The notes under the pieces: generated by a model | Databases searched by the model: none | What the model saw: the letters and a program-made list of their open reading frames with translations, nothing else | Told to the model about the DNA's origin: nothing | Shown: positions 52,017 to 60,775 of the stretch, one piece after another | Layout of the letters: every line of letters starts with the position of its first letter | How positions within the stretch are numbered: position 1 is the stretch's first letter | Origin: Corynebacterium ulceribovis DSM 45146 | GTDB taxonomy: Bacteria; Actinomycetota; Actinomycetes; Mycobacteriales; Mycobacteriaceae | Length of the DNA: 64,000 bases | Direction: 5' to 3' | NCBI RefSeq assembly: GCF_000372445.1 | Contig: NZ_AQUY01000002.1 | Location: forward strand, 213,561-277,560 | Translations under genes and position numbers: made by a program

Positions 52017-52652
52017 ATGACTGAACAAGTGAGCTTCTACTTCGACGTATCTTGCCCGTACTGCTGGGTCACTTCTCGGTGGATGAAAGAGGCCGAAAAG
52101 GTCCGCGATATTAATGTCACCTGGCTGCCGATGAGTCTGTCAGTGCTCAATGAGGGCCGTGACCTGCCCGAAGACTATCAATACATGATGGACTGTAACT
52201 GGACGCCAGCGCGGCTATTTACCGTCGTACAGCTGGAAGACGGTGGCGATGCGGTGGATAAGTTGTACACCGCGCTGGGCACCAAAATTCACAATGAGGA
52301 CCGCATTGACCGACATGCGCGTTTCGACGACCCGAATTCGGCATTTGATGAACTGATTACCGAGGCGCTGGCTGAAGTGGGGCTGCCACAGGAGCGGCTC
52401 GCGCAGGCGAAAACCGGGGACTTTGATGCGCAGCTGCGGGAGAACCAACGACTGGCGATGGAAGGTGTTGGGGACGAAGTGGGCACTCCGGTGGTCAAAC
52501 TGGGGGACAATGCATTTTTCGGCCCGGTCATTACGCGGATTCCACGTGGGGAAGCAGCCGGGCAAATGTTTGACGCAGCGGTGGGATTAGCTCAGTTCCC
52601 GTACTTCTTTGAACTGAAGCGGTCTCGTACTGAATCTCCGCAATTCGACTAG
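52017..52652 (+). CDS. DsbA-fold, mycothiol-linked oxidoreductase (Rv2466c-like)
   Basis: A 211-residue thioredoxin-fold protein with the active site SCPYCWV at residues 13-19, and a DsbA-type helical insert. The residue after CPYC and the synteny between pepN and rpiB match Rv2466c, a mycothiol-dependent reductase that activates nitro prodrugs. No signal peptide, so cytosolic. The frame opens at 51900 inside pepN; ATG 52017 follows a TAGGCT hexamer and gives a leaderless start with the expected N-terminus. Confidence 0.88.
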   Translation: MTEQVSFYFDVSCPYCWVTSRWMKEAEKVRDINVTWLPMSLSVLNEGRDLPEDYQYMMDCNWTPARLFTVVQLEDGGDAVDKLYTALGTKIHNEDRIDRHARFDDPNSAFDELITEALAEVGLPQERLAQAKTGDFDAQLRENQRLAMEGVGDEVGTPVVKLGDNAFFGPVITRIPRGEAAGQMFDAAVGLAQFPYFFELKRSRTESPQFD

Positions 52653-52654
52653 GT

Positions 52655-52660
52655 TAAACT
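52655..52660 (+). promoter_or_regulatory. -10 element of a probable leaderless rpiB promoter
   Basis: TAAACT ends 6 bases before the ATG at 52667. Confidence 0.5.
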
Positions 52661-52666
52661 GAACCC

Positions 52667-53140
52667 ATGCGCGTATACCTTGGAGCTGACCACGCCGGAT
52701 TCGACATGAAGAACCTGATTAAGGCCCACCTGACGGAACAGGGCCACGAGGTTATCGATTGCGGCGCACACGAATTTGACCCTGCTGATGACTACCCAGC
52801 GTTCTGCATCGAAGCTGCTTCCCGCACCGTCAACGACCCGGGCTCGCTGGGAATCGTGCTCGGCGGATCCGGCAACGGTGAACAGATCGCGGCCAACAAG
52901 GTGAAAGGCGCTCGGTGCGCACTTGCCTGGTCGGTGGAAACCGCGAAGCTGGCCCGTGAGCACAACAACGCACAGCTGATTGGCCTCGGCGGCCGCATGC
53001 ACTCCGAAGAAGAAGCACTTGCGATTGTCGATGCTTTCGTCGCTCAGCCATGGAGCGAAGAAGAACGTCACCAGCGCCGTATCGACATCCTGGCTGAATA
53101 CGAGAAGACCGGTGTGGCACCGGCACTGCCAGAAGCGTAA
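52667..53140 (+). CDS. rpiB: Ribose-5-phosphate isomerase B
   Basis: Interconverts ribose 5-phosphate and ribulose 5-phosphate in the pentose phosphate pathway. The 157-residue protein has MRVYLGADHAGFDMKN, VIDCGAHEFDPADDYPAF near residue 30, GIVLGGSGNGEQIAANKVKGARCALAW near residue 65 and HNNAQLIGLGGRMHSEEEAL. These are the RpiB/LacAB signatures. The active-site position that is Cys in E. coli RpiB is Ser here (GGSGNG), as in mycobacterial enzymes. A bidirectional terminator follows. Confidence 0.96.
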   Translation: MRVYLGADHAGFDMKNLIKAHLTEQGHEVIDCGAHEFDPADDYPAFCIEAASRTVNDPGSLGIVLGGSGNGEQIAANKVKGARCALAWSVETAKLAREHNNAQLIGLGGRMHSEEEALAIVDAFVAQPWSEEERHQRRIDILAEYEKTGVAPALPEA

Positions 53141-53177
53141 AACTGCAGCAAGACTGGCCACACTAAGAACGTCGAAA

Positions 53178-53213
53178 CCCCGAGCACAATGTGGGAAACC
53201 ACAGTGCTCGGGG
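53178..53213. terminator. Bidirectional terminator between rpiB and the next gene
   Basis: CCCCGAGCAC and GTGCTCGGGG arms flank a 16-base loop, in the gap between converging genes. Confidence 0.7.
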
Positions 53214-53241
53214 TTGCTGCGTTGTTGGGGAATTGCTGGGA

Positions 53242-54096
53242 CTAGAAGTCGAAACCGCCGAAGTCGAAGCCGCCATCGCCACCAAAGTCGAAGAAACCGC
53301 CGCCGTCGCCGCCGTCCATGCCACCGGCATCACCCATATCGCCACCAGCTCCGGCATCGCCCATGTCACCACCGGCGTCCCCGGCAGCGTCTCCAGCGTC
53401 ACCTCCGGCAGCATCCAAACCATCCTGGTAACCCTCGCCGTAACCGTCAGCGAACTGGTCAGCAGAGTAGCCGACGCCAGCCATGCCGCTAAACATGGCG
53501 CTGAACATCATGAACGACGCCGCCGACCACATGCCGGTGGCCAACGCGTCTGCCCACCATGGAGTGGAATACCAGCCAGCTGGCACTGGGCGGCCAGCCA
53601 CCCGGCCGCCAGGGTAGTAGTGCGTGGCAGTGCTCGTTGCGTACGGCGAAGCGGTGATTTCCTGACCTTCGTGTTCGATGGTGCGAGTCTCGGTGACCTT
53701 ACCCGCAATGCGCTGGCCTTCCAGCGGTGGCAGCTCTGGCCCAGCAGGCAAGTCCATAATTTCGCGGGCGGCATTGATGTAGTGCATGCCTTCCAATGCC
53801 GATTCGCGAGCCATCTTCGCCTGGGCAGTGGTCGTTGCCGAGGTGATCTGGGAATTCGCGGCAGTAAACCGCTCTGAAGCATCCGCGATGGCCTGCGAGG
53901 ACGCGGCGTCCGAGCCAGTCAGATTCAGCACCTGGCCACCTAGTCGTTCAATCCACCGACGGGCGTCGGCAGCGGCATCGTGAAACTCCATTTGGTTCTT
54001 CGCTTCCACCGCCTTAGAGGTGCTGGACTTGTTGATCTGCGAAATGACGACAACGGCGATGGCCACCGCACCAAAGATTAGGAGAACCGCTGACAT
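53242..54096 (-). CDS. Membrane-anchored protein with Gly/Asp/Phe-rich tail
   Basis: A 284-residue protein I cannot name; the layout recalls small DUF1542-like or secreted actinobacterial proteins. Residues 2-20 form one hydrophobic helix (SAVLLIFGAVAIAVVVISQI) without a clear cleavage site, followed by a helical, Ala-rich domain (MEFHDAAADARRWIERLGG; ALEGMHYINAAREIMDLP), then WYSTPWWADALATGMWSAASFMMFSAMFSGMAG. The last 70 residues are low complexity (GDAGDAAGDAGGDMGD..., ending GGFDFGGFDF). ATG 54096 with AGAGG upstream is preferred to 54135. Probably faces the cell exterior. Confidence 0.7.
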   Translation of the reverse strand: MSAVLLIFGAVAIAVVVISQINKSSTSKAVEAKNQMEFHDAAADARRWIERLGGQVLNLTGSDAASSQAIADASERFTAANSQITSATTTAQAKMARESALEGMHYINAAREIMDLPAGPELPPLEGQRIAGKVTETRTIEHEGQEITASPYATSTATHYYPGGRVAGRPVPAGWYSTPWWADALATGMWSAASFMMFSAMFSGMAGVGYSADQFADGYGEGYQDGLDAAGGDAGDAAGDAGGDMGDAGAGGDMGDAGGMDGGDGGGFFDFGGDGGFDFGGFDF

Positions 54097-54240
54097 AGAC
54101 AAACCTCTGCAAACTAATAGACGCCGGAAGAACAACTACGCATATATAACGTCAGATGCTGCCAAAAAGTTCCGCCAAGACAACGGCTGCATCCTGGGAA
54201 GTGCAGCGGGGAACCGCCGCAGAGGGCAGATGAGACAACA

Positions 54241-54274
54241 AAAAACGGGAGGACAGCACGTCCTCCCGTTATTT
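54241..54274 (-). terminator. Terminator behind the small HTH gene
   Basis: AACGGGAGGAC and GTCCTCCCGTT arms, 11 bp, 5-base loop, with A/T runs on both sides; it can act in either direction. Confidence 0.75.
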
Positions 54275-54308
54275 TCCTTGGCGATCGACGCCAAGTTCGT
54301 ACTTGAAT

Positions 54309-54539
54309 TTACTTGGACTCCTTGTTGGCTTCGCGGCGCTTCAGGCGGCCATCGTGCCATTCCTTGATGTCGTCAGAGTCCCATAGGGTTAGTCCGTGCA
54401 TCTTGGTGGCAGGCGTTGGGGCCTTACCGCGGCCAGCATAACTAGTGAAAGTGCCTCGCGCAGTGCCGGAAAACTCGGCACATTCGGAAGCAGTCCACAG
54501 CTCGCGACCTGTGTCCTGATCAATGATTGTTGGCTTCAT
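54309..54539 (-). CDS. Small helix-turn-helix protein (AlpA/excisionase-like)
   Basis: A 76-residue DNA-binding protein: RELWTASECAEFSGTARGTFTSYAGRGKAPTPATK is a MerR/AlpA-like HTH, followed by GLTLWDSDDIKEWHDGR and a basic C-terminus. The nearby ATG at 54545 and an open frame to 54590 exist, but a TACACT hexamer ends 8 bases before the ATG at 54539, consistent with a leaderless start. Excisionase-like proteins also serve as chromosomal regulators; no integrase or phage gene is present, so I favour a regulator of unknown target. Confidence 0.75.
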   Translation of the reverse strand: MKPTIIDQDTGRELWTASECAEFSGTARGTFTSYAGRGKAPTPATKMHGLTLWDSDDIKEWHDGRLKRREANKESK

Positions 54540-54835
54540 GAGCATGAAGTGTACATCATTAAATGGCCAAAAACCGCTACTGACTAGCACTTATGCAAAT
54601 CTCATATTTGGCACCTGTTAATTTTCGGTGTTTGTGGCAGCAAGTTAGCAGGTAGTGGCGATGCTTAGCTTTCTTTACGAAAATATAAACGGGTGTAAAT
54701 CGGGGTTAACTTTGTTTCGCCCGCGTCTTTTCTTACAGTTTATTAACGTTTGTAAACTGGGTGGCTGCGCTGACAAACGTCGAGAAAAACCGTCAAAAAA
54801 AGAAGTTGATAAAACTACTCAAGGGTGGGCGAATG
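54540..54835. other. AT-rich intergenic region
   Basis: About 330 bases without a supported gene. It is distinctly AT-rich, with a GTTTGTAAAC palindrome near 54750 and several GTAAA/TTTAC elements. A 91-codon open frame at 54655-54930 runs into tRNA-Gly and is not credible. It must contain the promoter of the small HTH gene on the minus strand. Confidence 0.6.
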
Positions 54836-54867
54836 AGAAAAGCCCTAGTCCAAAAGGACTAGGGCTT
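54836..54867 (-). terminator. Terminator of tRNA-Gly
   Basis: AAGCCCTAGTCC and GGACTAGGGCTT arms with a 4-base loop; on the minus strand a TTTT run follows. Confidence 0.85.
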
Positions 54868-54873
54868 CATATG

Positions 54874-54948
54874 TGGAGGGAACGACGGGAATCGAACCCG
54901 CGTCTTCAGCTTGGAAGGCTGAGGTATTAGCCACTATACGACGTTCCC
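54874..54948 (-). tRNA. tRNA-Gly (anticodon TCC)
   Basis: Acceptor GGGAACG/CGTTCCC, D-arm GTATAGTGGCTAATAC, anticodon arm CTCAGCCTTCCAAGCTGAAG with TCC, T-arm CGGGTTCGAATCCCG, discriminator T, CCA encoded. A TATACT -10 on the same strand lies at 54998-54993. Confidence 0.95.
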
Positions 54949-55266
54949 AATTCACTAACGCAGAAGTGAACCTTCTGTGCAGTGCTGGCTCATAGTATAA
55001 CAACGCGCGGGAACCACCAAAATCTCCCAGTAGTCCATGGTTGCCGTGACCGGTGGGGAAGTGGTCCTTAGGGCTTGGTGGTGTTCTCCTCCCTGGCGGG
55101 GCATCTTTGAGGTGTTGATGGACATCTTTGGGGATGGAAGTTGCTTGGGCGGAGCTATTGGCTTCAGGTGGCGCTTGCGTTTATGCAGGTAGGCGGGGCG
55201 ATTTCACTTTTCCGGTGGTATGTGAGTAATGTTCTTACTCGTTGCAGCGAACAACGCCGTAACAGC
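54949..55266. other. Intergenic region between tRNA-Gly and tRNA-Pro
   Basis: About 320 bases. It holds the tRNA-Gly promoter (minus strand) near 55000 and presumably the tRNA-Pro promoter near 55230. ACATCTTTG-like motifs repeat loosely near 55105 and 55120. I see no gene in it. Confidence 0.6.
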
Positions 55267-55340
55267 CGGGGTATGGCGCAGTTTGGTAGCGCATCCGCTT
55301 TGGGAGCGGAGGGCCGGGGGTTCAAATCCCTCTACCCCGA
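55267..55340 (+). tRNA. tRNA-Pro (anticodon TGG)
   Basis: Acceptor CGGGGTA/TACCCCG, D-arm GCGCAGTTTGGTAGCGC, anticodon arm TCCGCTTTGGGAGCGGA with TGG, T-arm GGGGGTTCAAATCCCTC, discriminator A. CCA is not encoded. Confidence 0.95.
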
Positions 55341-55347
55341 CAAGCCC

Positions 55348-55382
55348 AAATCTGCCATGAGTGTTCTCATGGCAGATTTTTG
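55348..55382 (+). terminator. Terminator of tRNA-Pro
   Basis: AAATCTGCCATGAG and CTCATGGCAGATTT, 14-bp perfect stem with a TGTT loop, followed by TT. Confidence 0.85.
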
Positions 55383-55441
55383 TTTAAATGGGTGGATAAT
55401 GTGCACATGCAAATCCAATCGCCACACAGGAGTGTGAATCA

Positions 55442-56809
55442 GTGAAGAGCTCCGTAGAGCAGCAAAACGAAACCCGGGCAAAGCTGACCATCGAGGTCCC
55501 ATTCGATGAACTGAAGCCTGAATTCGACGAGGCCTACAAGGCACTGGCACAGCAAGTTCAGGTTCCTGGTTTCCGCCCAGGCCACGCTCCAGCGAAGCTG
55601 ATTGAATCCCGAATCGGCCGCGGTCCTGTTCTCGAGCAGGTCATTAACGAAATGATTCCATCGCGCTACCAGGCAGCCCTGGAAGAGCACGATGTGCAGG
55701 CTATCTCCCAGCCAGAAATTGATGTCACCAAGATTGAAGACGGCGACGTCGTCGAATTCACCGCAGTCGTGGACGTCCGCCCAGAGATCACTGTCCCAGA
55801 CTTCTCCGCAATTTCCGTGGAAGTTGACCCACTGACCGCAGACGAAGCAGCAGTCGACGCAGAACTGCAGAACCTGCTTGCACGCTTCGGCACCCTCACT
55901 GGCGTGGAACGCGAAGTTCAGAACGGTGACTTCGTCTCCATCGACCTAGCCGGCGAACTCGATGGCGAAGCTATCGAAGAAGCCTCCACCGAAGGTCTGT
56001 CCTACGAGGTCGGCTCCGGTGACCTCATCGATGGCCTTGACGACGCACTGCTTGGCCTGAAGTCCGGCGAATCTAAGACCTTCGTCGCAGCCCTGGTTGC
56101 TGGTGAGCACGAAGGCAAGGACGCTGACATTACTGTCACTGTCCAGTCGGTCAAGGAACGCGAACTGCCAGAAGCTGACGATGACTTCGCACAGATGGCT
56201 TCCGAATTCGACACCATCGACGAACTGAAGGCAGACCTGGCACGCCAGGTAGAAGCCACCAAGAAGAACGACCAGGCTACCCAGATTCGCGACCGCGTTC
56301 TGGACGCAGCTCTGGCACAGTCTGAATTCCCGCTGCCAGAAAAGGTTGTCGAAGACCAGGTTGAAGGCCAGGTTCAGCAGCTCGTTGGCCAGTTCGGTGG
56401 CGACGCATCCATCCTGGATACCCTGCTGCAGGCACAGGGCATGGACCGCGAAGCTTTCGACAAGGACAACCGCGAATCCGCCGAAAAGGCAGTCCGCACC
56501 CAGCTGTTCTTGGACGCCGTTGCTGAAGAGGAAAAGCCAGAAGTCTCCCAGCAGGAGTTCTCGGACCACATCCTGTTCACCGCACAGTCCTACGGCATGG
56601 ATCCAAACACCTTCATGCAGCAGATCCAGCAGGCCGGTCAGCTCGGCGCGCTGTTTGCTGACGTCCGTCGTGGCAAGGCTCTGGCTGCAGCCATCATGAA
56701 GGCAGAAATCAAGGACACCGAAGGCAACGCTGTCGATGCCTCCGAGTACTTCGGTTCTGAAGAACCAGAAGCTCCAGCACAGGAAGAAGCTGCAGCAGAC
56801 GCTGAATAA
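55442..56809 (+). CDS. tig: Trigger factor
   Basis: Ribosome-bound chaperone and prolyl isomerase. The 455-residue protein starts at GTG with [37 protein letters not shown] (ribosome-binding domain) and has the [17 protein letters not shown] signature loop near residue 45. A PPIase domain with [22 protein letters not shown] lies near residues 160-240, followed by a helical C-terminal domain and an acidic tail ([16 protein letters not shown]). It precedes clpP1, as is conserved in actinobacteria and proteobacteria. Confidence 0.97.
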   Translation: MKSSVEQQNETRAKLTIEVPFDELKPEFDEAYKALAQQVQVPGFRPGHAPAKLIESRIGRGPVLEQVINEMIPSRYQAALEEHDVQAISQPEIDVTKIEDGDVVEFTAVVDVRPEITVPDFSAISVEVDPLTADEAAVDAELQNLLARFGTLTGVEREVQNGDFVSIDLAGELDGEAIEEASTEGLSYEVGSGDLIDGLDDALLGLKSGESKTFVAALVAGEHEGKDADITVTVQSVKERELPEADDDFAQMASEFDTIDELKADLARQVEATKKNDQATQIRDRVLDAALAQSEFPLPEKVVEDQVEGQVQQLVGQFGGDASILDTLLQAQGMDREAFDKDNRESAEKAVRTQLFLDAVAEEEKPEVSQQEFSDHILFTAQSYGMDPNTFMQQIQQAGQLGALFADVRRGKALAAAIMKAEIKDTEGNAVDASEYFGSEEPEAPAQEEAAADAE

Positions 56810-56821
56810 GCCAAGCACAGC

Positions 56822-56838
56822 GTCCGCCGATAGCGAAC
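56822..56838. promoter_or_regulatory. ClgR-box-like dyad ahead of clpP1
   Basis: On the minus strand GTTCGC-TATC-GGCGGAC, close to the ClgR pattern with TTCGC/GCGAA arms four bases apart. Centred about 65 bases upstream of the likely clpP1 transcription start, the usual place for this activator. Confidence 0.6.
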
Positions 56839-56846
56839 GTAACGCA

Positions 56847-56884
56847 TAAAAGGGCCGTACCGGAATACTGGTGCGGCCCCTTTT
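56847..56884 (+). terminator. Terminator of tig, overlapping the clpP1 promoter
   Basis: AAAAGGGCCGTACC and GGTGCGGCCCCTTTT arms, 8-base loop and T-run. The SigH-like -35 GGAAT lies in its loop. Confidence 0.8.
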
Positions 56885-56888
56885 GGTT
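56862..56888 (+). promoter_or_regulatory. SigH-like promoter of clpP1-clpP2
   Basis: GGAAT (56862-56866) and GTT (56886-56888) with 19 bases between, matching the GGAAT...GTT form of the heat- and redox-stress sigma factor SigH. In C. glutamicum clpP1P2 is known to depend on ClgR and SigH. Confidence 0.5.
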
Positions 56889-56985
56889 AGCATCGAATAG
56901 AAGGTTGCACACGGACCGCTTCGTCAAAAAGCGTAGACCGGAACCAAAACCTAAAACCTTAAGAACGAAGGGAAGCATTTCTCCT

Positions 56986-57555
56986 ATGAGCGCCGAAATC
57001 CCGAATGGCAACGAGTACCTCTTCAACAAGCTGTTGCAAGAGCGCATTCTGTGGCTGGGTGAACAAGTGGATGACGACATCTCGAACAAGCTGTGCGCAC
57101 AAATGCTGCTGCTGGCTGCCGAGGACCCAAACAAGGACATCCACCTGTACATCAACTCTCCAGGTGGGTCGGTGACCGCAGGTATGGCCATTTACGACAC
57201 CATGCAGTTCATCCCATGCGACGTCCGTACCTACGGCATGGGCTTGGCGGCATCGATGGGCCAGTTCCTGTTGTCCGCAGGCGCCAAAGGCAAGCGTTAC
57301 GCACTGCCACACGCCCGCATCATGATGCACCAGCCATCCGCTGGCATCGGCGGTACTGCAGCTGACATCACCATCCAGGCAGAACAGCTCGCACTGACCA
57401 AACGCGAACTCGCACAGCTGATTTCCGACCACACCGGCCAACCACTGGACAAGGTACAGGCAGACTCCGAACGTGACCGGTGGTTCACCGCGGACCAGGC
57501 GAAGGAATACGGCTTTGTTGACCACGTCGTCAACAGCCTGAAAGACGCCGAATAA
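56986..57555 (+). CDS. clpP1: ATP-dependent Clp protease proteolytic subunit 1
   Basis: One of the two subunits of the mixed ClpP1P2 tetradecamer. At 189 residues from the ATG at 56986 (behind AAGGGAAG) it has catalytic Ser in [17 protein letters not shown], His in [12 protein letters not shown], and Asp further along. The upstream frame to 56905 falls in the promoter. ClpP2 follows 47 bases later. Serine-type proteolysis with ClpX or ClpC as unfoldase. Confidence 0.97.
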   Translation: MSAEIPNGNEYLFNKLLQERILWLGEQVDDDISNKLCAQMLLLAAEDPNKDIHLYINSPGGSVTAGMAIYDTMQFIPCDVRTYGMGLAASMGQFLLSAGAKGKRYALPHARIMMHQPSAGIGGTAADITIQAEQLALTKRELAQLISDHTGQPLDKVQADSERDRWFTADQAKEYGFVDHVVNSLKDAE

Positions 57556-57602
57556 ACCGCACGCAACTTCAGCTTTAGACACGGCCCGGAAAGGTCACCC
57601 AC

Positions 57603-58232
57603 ATGATTAACCCGCAGAACATGCCACAGTCCCGCTACGTGCTGCCATCCTTCATTGAAGAAGCACCATTCGGTACCAAAGAAACCAACCCATACTCCAA
57701 GCTCTTTGAAGAGCGCATCATCTTCCTGGGCACCCAGGTTGACGACACCGCAGCCAACGACATCATGGCGCAGCTGCTGGTGCTGGAGAGCATGGACCCA
57801 GACCGCGAAATCACCATGTACATCAACTCGCCTGGTGGCTCCTTCACCTCGCTGATGGCGATTTACGACACCATGCAGTACGTCCGCCCGGATGTCCGCA
57901 CCGTCTGCCTTGGTCTGGCAGCATCCGCCGCGGCTGTACTGCTGGCTGCTGGTGCACCAGGCAAGCGTGCGGCACTGCCAAACGCACAGATTCTGATTCA
58001 CCAGCCGGCATCGGAAGGCACCCGAGGTCAGGTTTCCGACCTTGAAATTGCCGCCAAGCAGATTGAGCACATGCGCAACCGCATGGAAGAAACATTGGCT
58101 CAGCACACCGGCAAGCCAAAGGAACAAATTCGCATCGATACCGACCGTGACAAGTTCCTCACCGCAGAAGAAGCAGTCGAATACGGTCTGATTGACCAGG
58201 TCTTCGACTACCGCAAGCTAAACCAGGTTTAA
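57603..58232 (+). CDS. clpP2: ATP-dependent Clp protease proteolytic subunit 2
   Basis: Second ClpP subunit, 209 residues, catalytic Ser in CLGLAASAAAVLLAAG, His in AQILIHQPASEG, with GTRGQVSDLEIAAKQIEHMRNRMEETLAQHTG and DRDKFLTAEEAVEYGLIDQVF at the C-terminus. The N-terminus has the short extension seen in corynebacterial ClpP2. In actinobacteria neither subunit is active alone. Co-transcribed with clpP1; a CTTCCGGC/GCCGGAAG inverted repeat lies downstream at 58271-58292. Confidence 0.97.
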   Translation: MINPQNMPQSRYVLPSFIEEAPFGTKETNPYSKLFEERIIFLGTQVDDTAANDIMAQLLVLESMDPDREITMYINSPGGSFTSLMAIYDTMQYVRPDVRTVCLGLAASAAAVLLAAGAPGKRAALPNAQILIHQPASEGTRGQVSDLEIAAKQIEHMRNRMEETLAQHTGKPKEQIRIDTDRDKFLTAEEAVEYGLIDQVFDYRKLNQV

Positions 58233-58353
58233 CCTGCGGTTATAGCTGCACTGCTGGGTGTTCGAAAACGCTTCCGGCGGGCCTTGCCGGAAGTGTCTGA
58301 CCCACCCGCTAGGCTGAGAAGCCACTGACACCTTGGAGAGGGGACCACAGCAT

Positions 58354-59637
58354 ATGGCACGCATGCAGGAAAGCGCCGATCTGCTCAAGTGTTCTTTTTG
58401 CGGAAAGAGCCAGAAACAGGTTCGTAAGCTCATCGCCGGGCCCGGCGTCTACATCTGCGACGAGTGCATCGAGCTGTGCAACGAGATCCTAGAAGAGGAA
58501 CTCAACCCAGTTGCCACCAACTCCGAATCCGGCACCGAACTGCCACGACCAATTGAAATTGCCAAGTTTCTAGACAACTACGTCATTGGTCAAAACGACG
58601 CCAAGAAGGTGCTCGCCGTAGCGGTCTACAACCACTACAAGCGCATTCAGGCCGAATCCCACTCGCTTGGTGACCGGCGTGATGACGACGAAGTTGAACT
58701 GTCCAAGTCCAACATCCTCATGCTCGGACCAACCGGCTCGGGTAAGACTTACCTGGCTCAGACCTTGGCTCGGATGTTGGACGTCCCCTTCGCGCTTGCG
58801 GACGCAACCAGCCTCACCGAAGCTGGATATGTCGGTGAAGATGTCGAGAACATTCTGCTGAAGCTGCTGCAGGCCACCGACTTTGATGTGAAGAAAGCCG
58901 AACGCGGCATTATCTACATCGATGAAATCGACAAGATTTCGCGGAAATCGGAAAACCCATCCATTACCCGCGATGTCTCCGGTGAAGGTGTCCAGCAGGC
59001 ACTGCTGAAGATTCTCGAAGGTACCGTCGCTGCAGTCCCACCACAGGGCGGCCGCAAGCACCCGAACCAGGAACTCATCCAGTTCGATACATCCAACGTG
59101 CTGTTCATTGTCGCTGGCGCCTTCGCTGGCCTGGACAAAGTCATCGCGGAGCGTACCGGCAAGAAGGGCCTTGGTTTCGGCGCCGAGATCAGTTCCGCAC
59201 AGGAACAAAAGACCAAGAACCCATTCGACAAAGTGCTGCCCGAAGACCTCATTCGCTTTGGGCTCATCCCAGAGTTCATTGGTCGTCTGCCAGTCATCGC
59301 ATCCGTGGAAAACCTGGACCGCGCAGACCTCGTCCGCGTGCTGACAGAGCCGAAGAACAGCTTGGTCAAGCAGTACCAGCGACTTTTCGAAATGGATGGG
59401 GTAGAGCTGGAATTTGAAGACGCCGCCCTTGACGCCATCGCGGAAAAGGCGCTGTCTCGCAACACTGGTGCCCGCGGTTTGCGTGCCGTCGTGGAAGAAA
59501 TCTTGGTTCCAGTGATGTTCGACATTCCAAGCCGCGACGAAGTCACCGGCGTACGCGTCACTGCCGAAGCCGTCACCGATGGGGCAGACGTCGAAGTGAT
59601 TGTTGACGAAGGCGGCCGTCACCGCGACAGCGCTTAA
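58354..59637 (+). CDS. clpX: Clp protease ATP-binding subunit ClpX
   Basis: AAA+ unfoldase that feeds ClpP1P2. The 427-residue protein has a C4 zinc finger ([15 protein letters not shown]...CDECIELC, residues 13-43), Walker [17 protein letters not shown], Walker [12 protein letters not shown], the pore loop and IGF-like loop region, sensor [15 protein letters not shown], and a short acidic tail. ATG 58354 behind GGAGAGGGG is preferred over 58333. Separate promoter likely, since 121 bases separate it from clpP2. Confidence 0.97.
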   Translation: MARMQESADLLKCSFCGKSQKQVRKLIAGPGVYICDECIELCNEILEEELNPVATNSESGTELPRPIEIAKFLDNYVIGQNDAKKVLAVAVYNHYKRIQAESHSLGDRRDDDEVELSKSNILMLGPTGSGKTYLAQTLARMLDVPFALADATSLTEAGYVGEDVENILLKLLQATDFDVKKAERGIIYIDEIDKISRKSENPSITRDVSGEGVQQALLKILEGTVAAVPPQGGRKHPNQELIQFDTSNVLFIVAGAFAGLDKVIAERTGKKGLGFGAEISSAQEQKTKNPFDKVLPEDLIRFGLIPEFIGRLPVIASVENLDRADLVRVLTEPKNSLVKQYQRLFEMDGVELEFEDAALDAIAEKALSRNTGARGLRAVVEEILVPVMFDIPSRDEVTGVRVTAEAVTDGADVEVIVDEGGRHRDSA

Positions 59638-59654
59638 CCAGCGCGAGCGCCCAG

Positions 59655-60755
59655 CTAATGGAATACCACCTGGGCAACAACTGCCCGGTGGTCCGATTGG
59701 GGCTGCTCCACAACGTCAAAACGCTCAACGACTACCGGTCCGGAGCCTGCCTTGACAAGCACATGGTCAATCGGAGTGCCGAAGAGCGCCGGGAGGTTCT
59801 GTGGCCAGGTGCCAATCGGGAAACCTCGAAGGCCGGGACCAGTAGTCGCCAGCGCTACCGCACGCGCATCCTGCAATGACGCTAACTGCGTCATGGCGCC
59901 GTGATGCCGCGTGGCGTTAAAATCCCCGGCCATAACCACCGGCCCGGAATGAGCCTCACCCCAACGCACCACACGCGACACATCCGCGCGCCACTCCGCC
60001 ATGAGCTTCGGCAACGGCGGAACTGGGTGCAGCGCCACAATCGTCGGCCGCGTCGCATCCTCAACGGGCGCCAACGTCACAGAACCAATCGCAGTGACTG
60101 GACCAGCAACCTCGCGATACCGCCCCAAACTCTTATGGACCAGCACCGATGTCGGGGTGGATCGACCATTCGTCGACTGAAACGCCGTGTAGTCCTCAGC
60201 AAGATCCGTCGCCACCAAGCGGGCAATATCGGTACCACCCCCGGAACGCCCACCAGGAAACACCTCAGTTTCCGGCAGCGCAATGACCTCCGGCCGATGC
60301 GCCGCGACCAACTCGGCCAGCTCCGCTGCTGCATCGCGGCCCTGGGTATTCCACGACAACACGGTCACCGGCACAGCAGTAGCCGGATGCGAAACGCTCA
60401 GCTGCGCGGCCGCCAAATTACCAGAACTGGAGAGCGGCACTGGAACCAAAAACAATGCCCCAGCCAGCACAGACACCACGCCAGCTGCCAGCGCCGTACT
60501 GCCCACGGGTTGCGACACCTGCGTAAAACTAGGACGCAGTGCCACGACTCCCAGCCACACATAAGCTCCCCCAAGCAGCACCAACCCGCAGCCCAGCGCC
60601 ACCGGGAATGCTAAGGCATGAGCAACCCCCATGTAGGTGGATAAGGCTGCGGACCACTGCCAGCCAGGGGCCCACGCAAGGACCAAGAAAAGGACAGCGG
60701 CAACTAGGAGCGCACTGGCCGAAACTAGGTAAGTCGCGTTTCGTTTCGTCAACAC
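59655..60755 (-). CDS. Membrane-anchored endonuclease/exonuclease/phosphatase-family protein
   Basis: A 366-residue protein with three N-terminal hydrophobic segments (LVSASALLVAAVLFLVLAW; MGVAHALAFPVALGCGLVLLGG; ALAAGVVSVLAGALFLVPV) followed, from about residue 130, by an EEP (DNase I-like) domain facing the outside: VLSWNTQGRDAAAELAELV, VIALPETEVF, VMAGDFNATRHHG, and PIDHVLV with QSDHRAVVAQ at the end. All catalytic motifs (N, E, D/N, H) are present. Family members cleave nucleic acids, phosphoinositides or lipid phosphates. Substrate unknown. It converges on clpX. Confidence 0.88.
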   Translation of the reverse strand: MLTKRNATYLVSASALLVAAVLFLVLAWAPGWQWSAALSTYMGVAHALAFPVALGCGLVLLGGAYVWLGVVALRPSFTQVSQPVGSTALAAGVVSVLAGALFLVPVPLSSSGNLAAAQLSVSHPATAVPVTVLSWNTQGRDAAAELAELVAAHRPEVIALPETEVFPGGRSGGGTDIARLVATDLAEDYTAFQSTNGRSTPTSVLVHKSLGRYREVAGPVTAIGSVTLAPVEDATRPTIVALHPVPPLPKLMAEWRADVSRVVRWGEAHSGPVVMAGDFNATRHHGAMTQLASLQDARAVALATTGPGLRGFPIGTWPQNLPALFGTPIDHVLVKAGSGPVVVERFDVVEQPQSDHRAVVAQVVFH

Positions 60756-60775
60756 GCTCTAAAGACTAGGGCAGG

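Noticed and set aside
54309..54539. Prophage or integrative element suggested by the excisionase-like protein
   Set aside because: No integrase, no attachment repeats and no phage genes; neighbours are conserved chromosomal genes and a tRNA.
54655..54930. 91-codon frame on the plus strand
   Set aside because: Runs into tRNA-Gly antisense and has no recognisable feature.
58271..58292. CTTCCGGC/GCCGGAAG inverted repeat between clpP2 and clpX
   Set aside because: Hairpin without a T-run; could be a weak terminator but evidence is insufficient.
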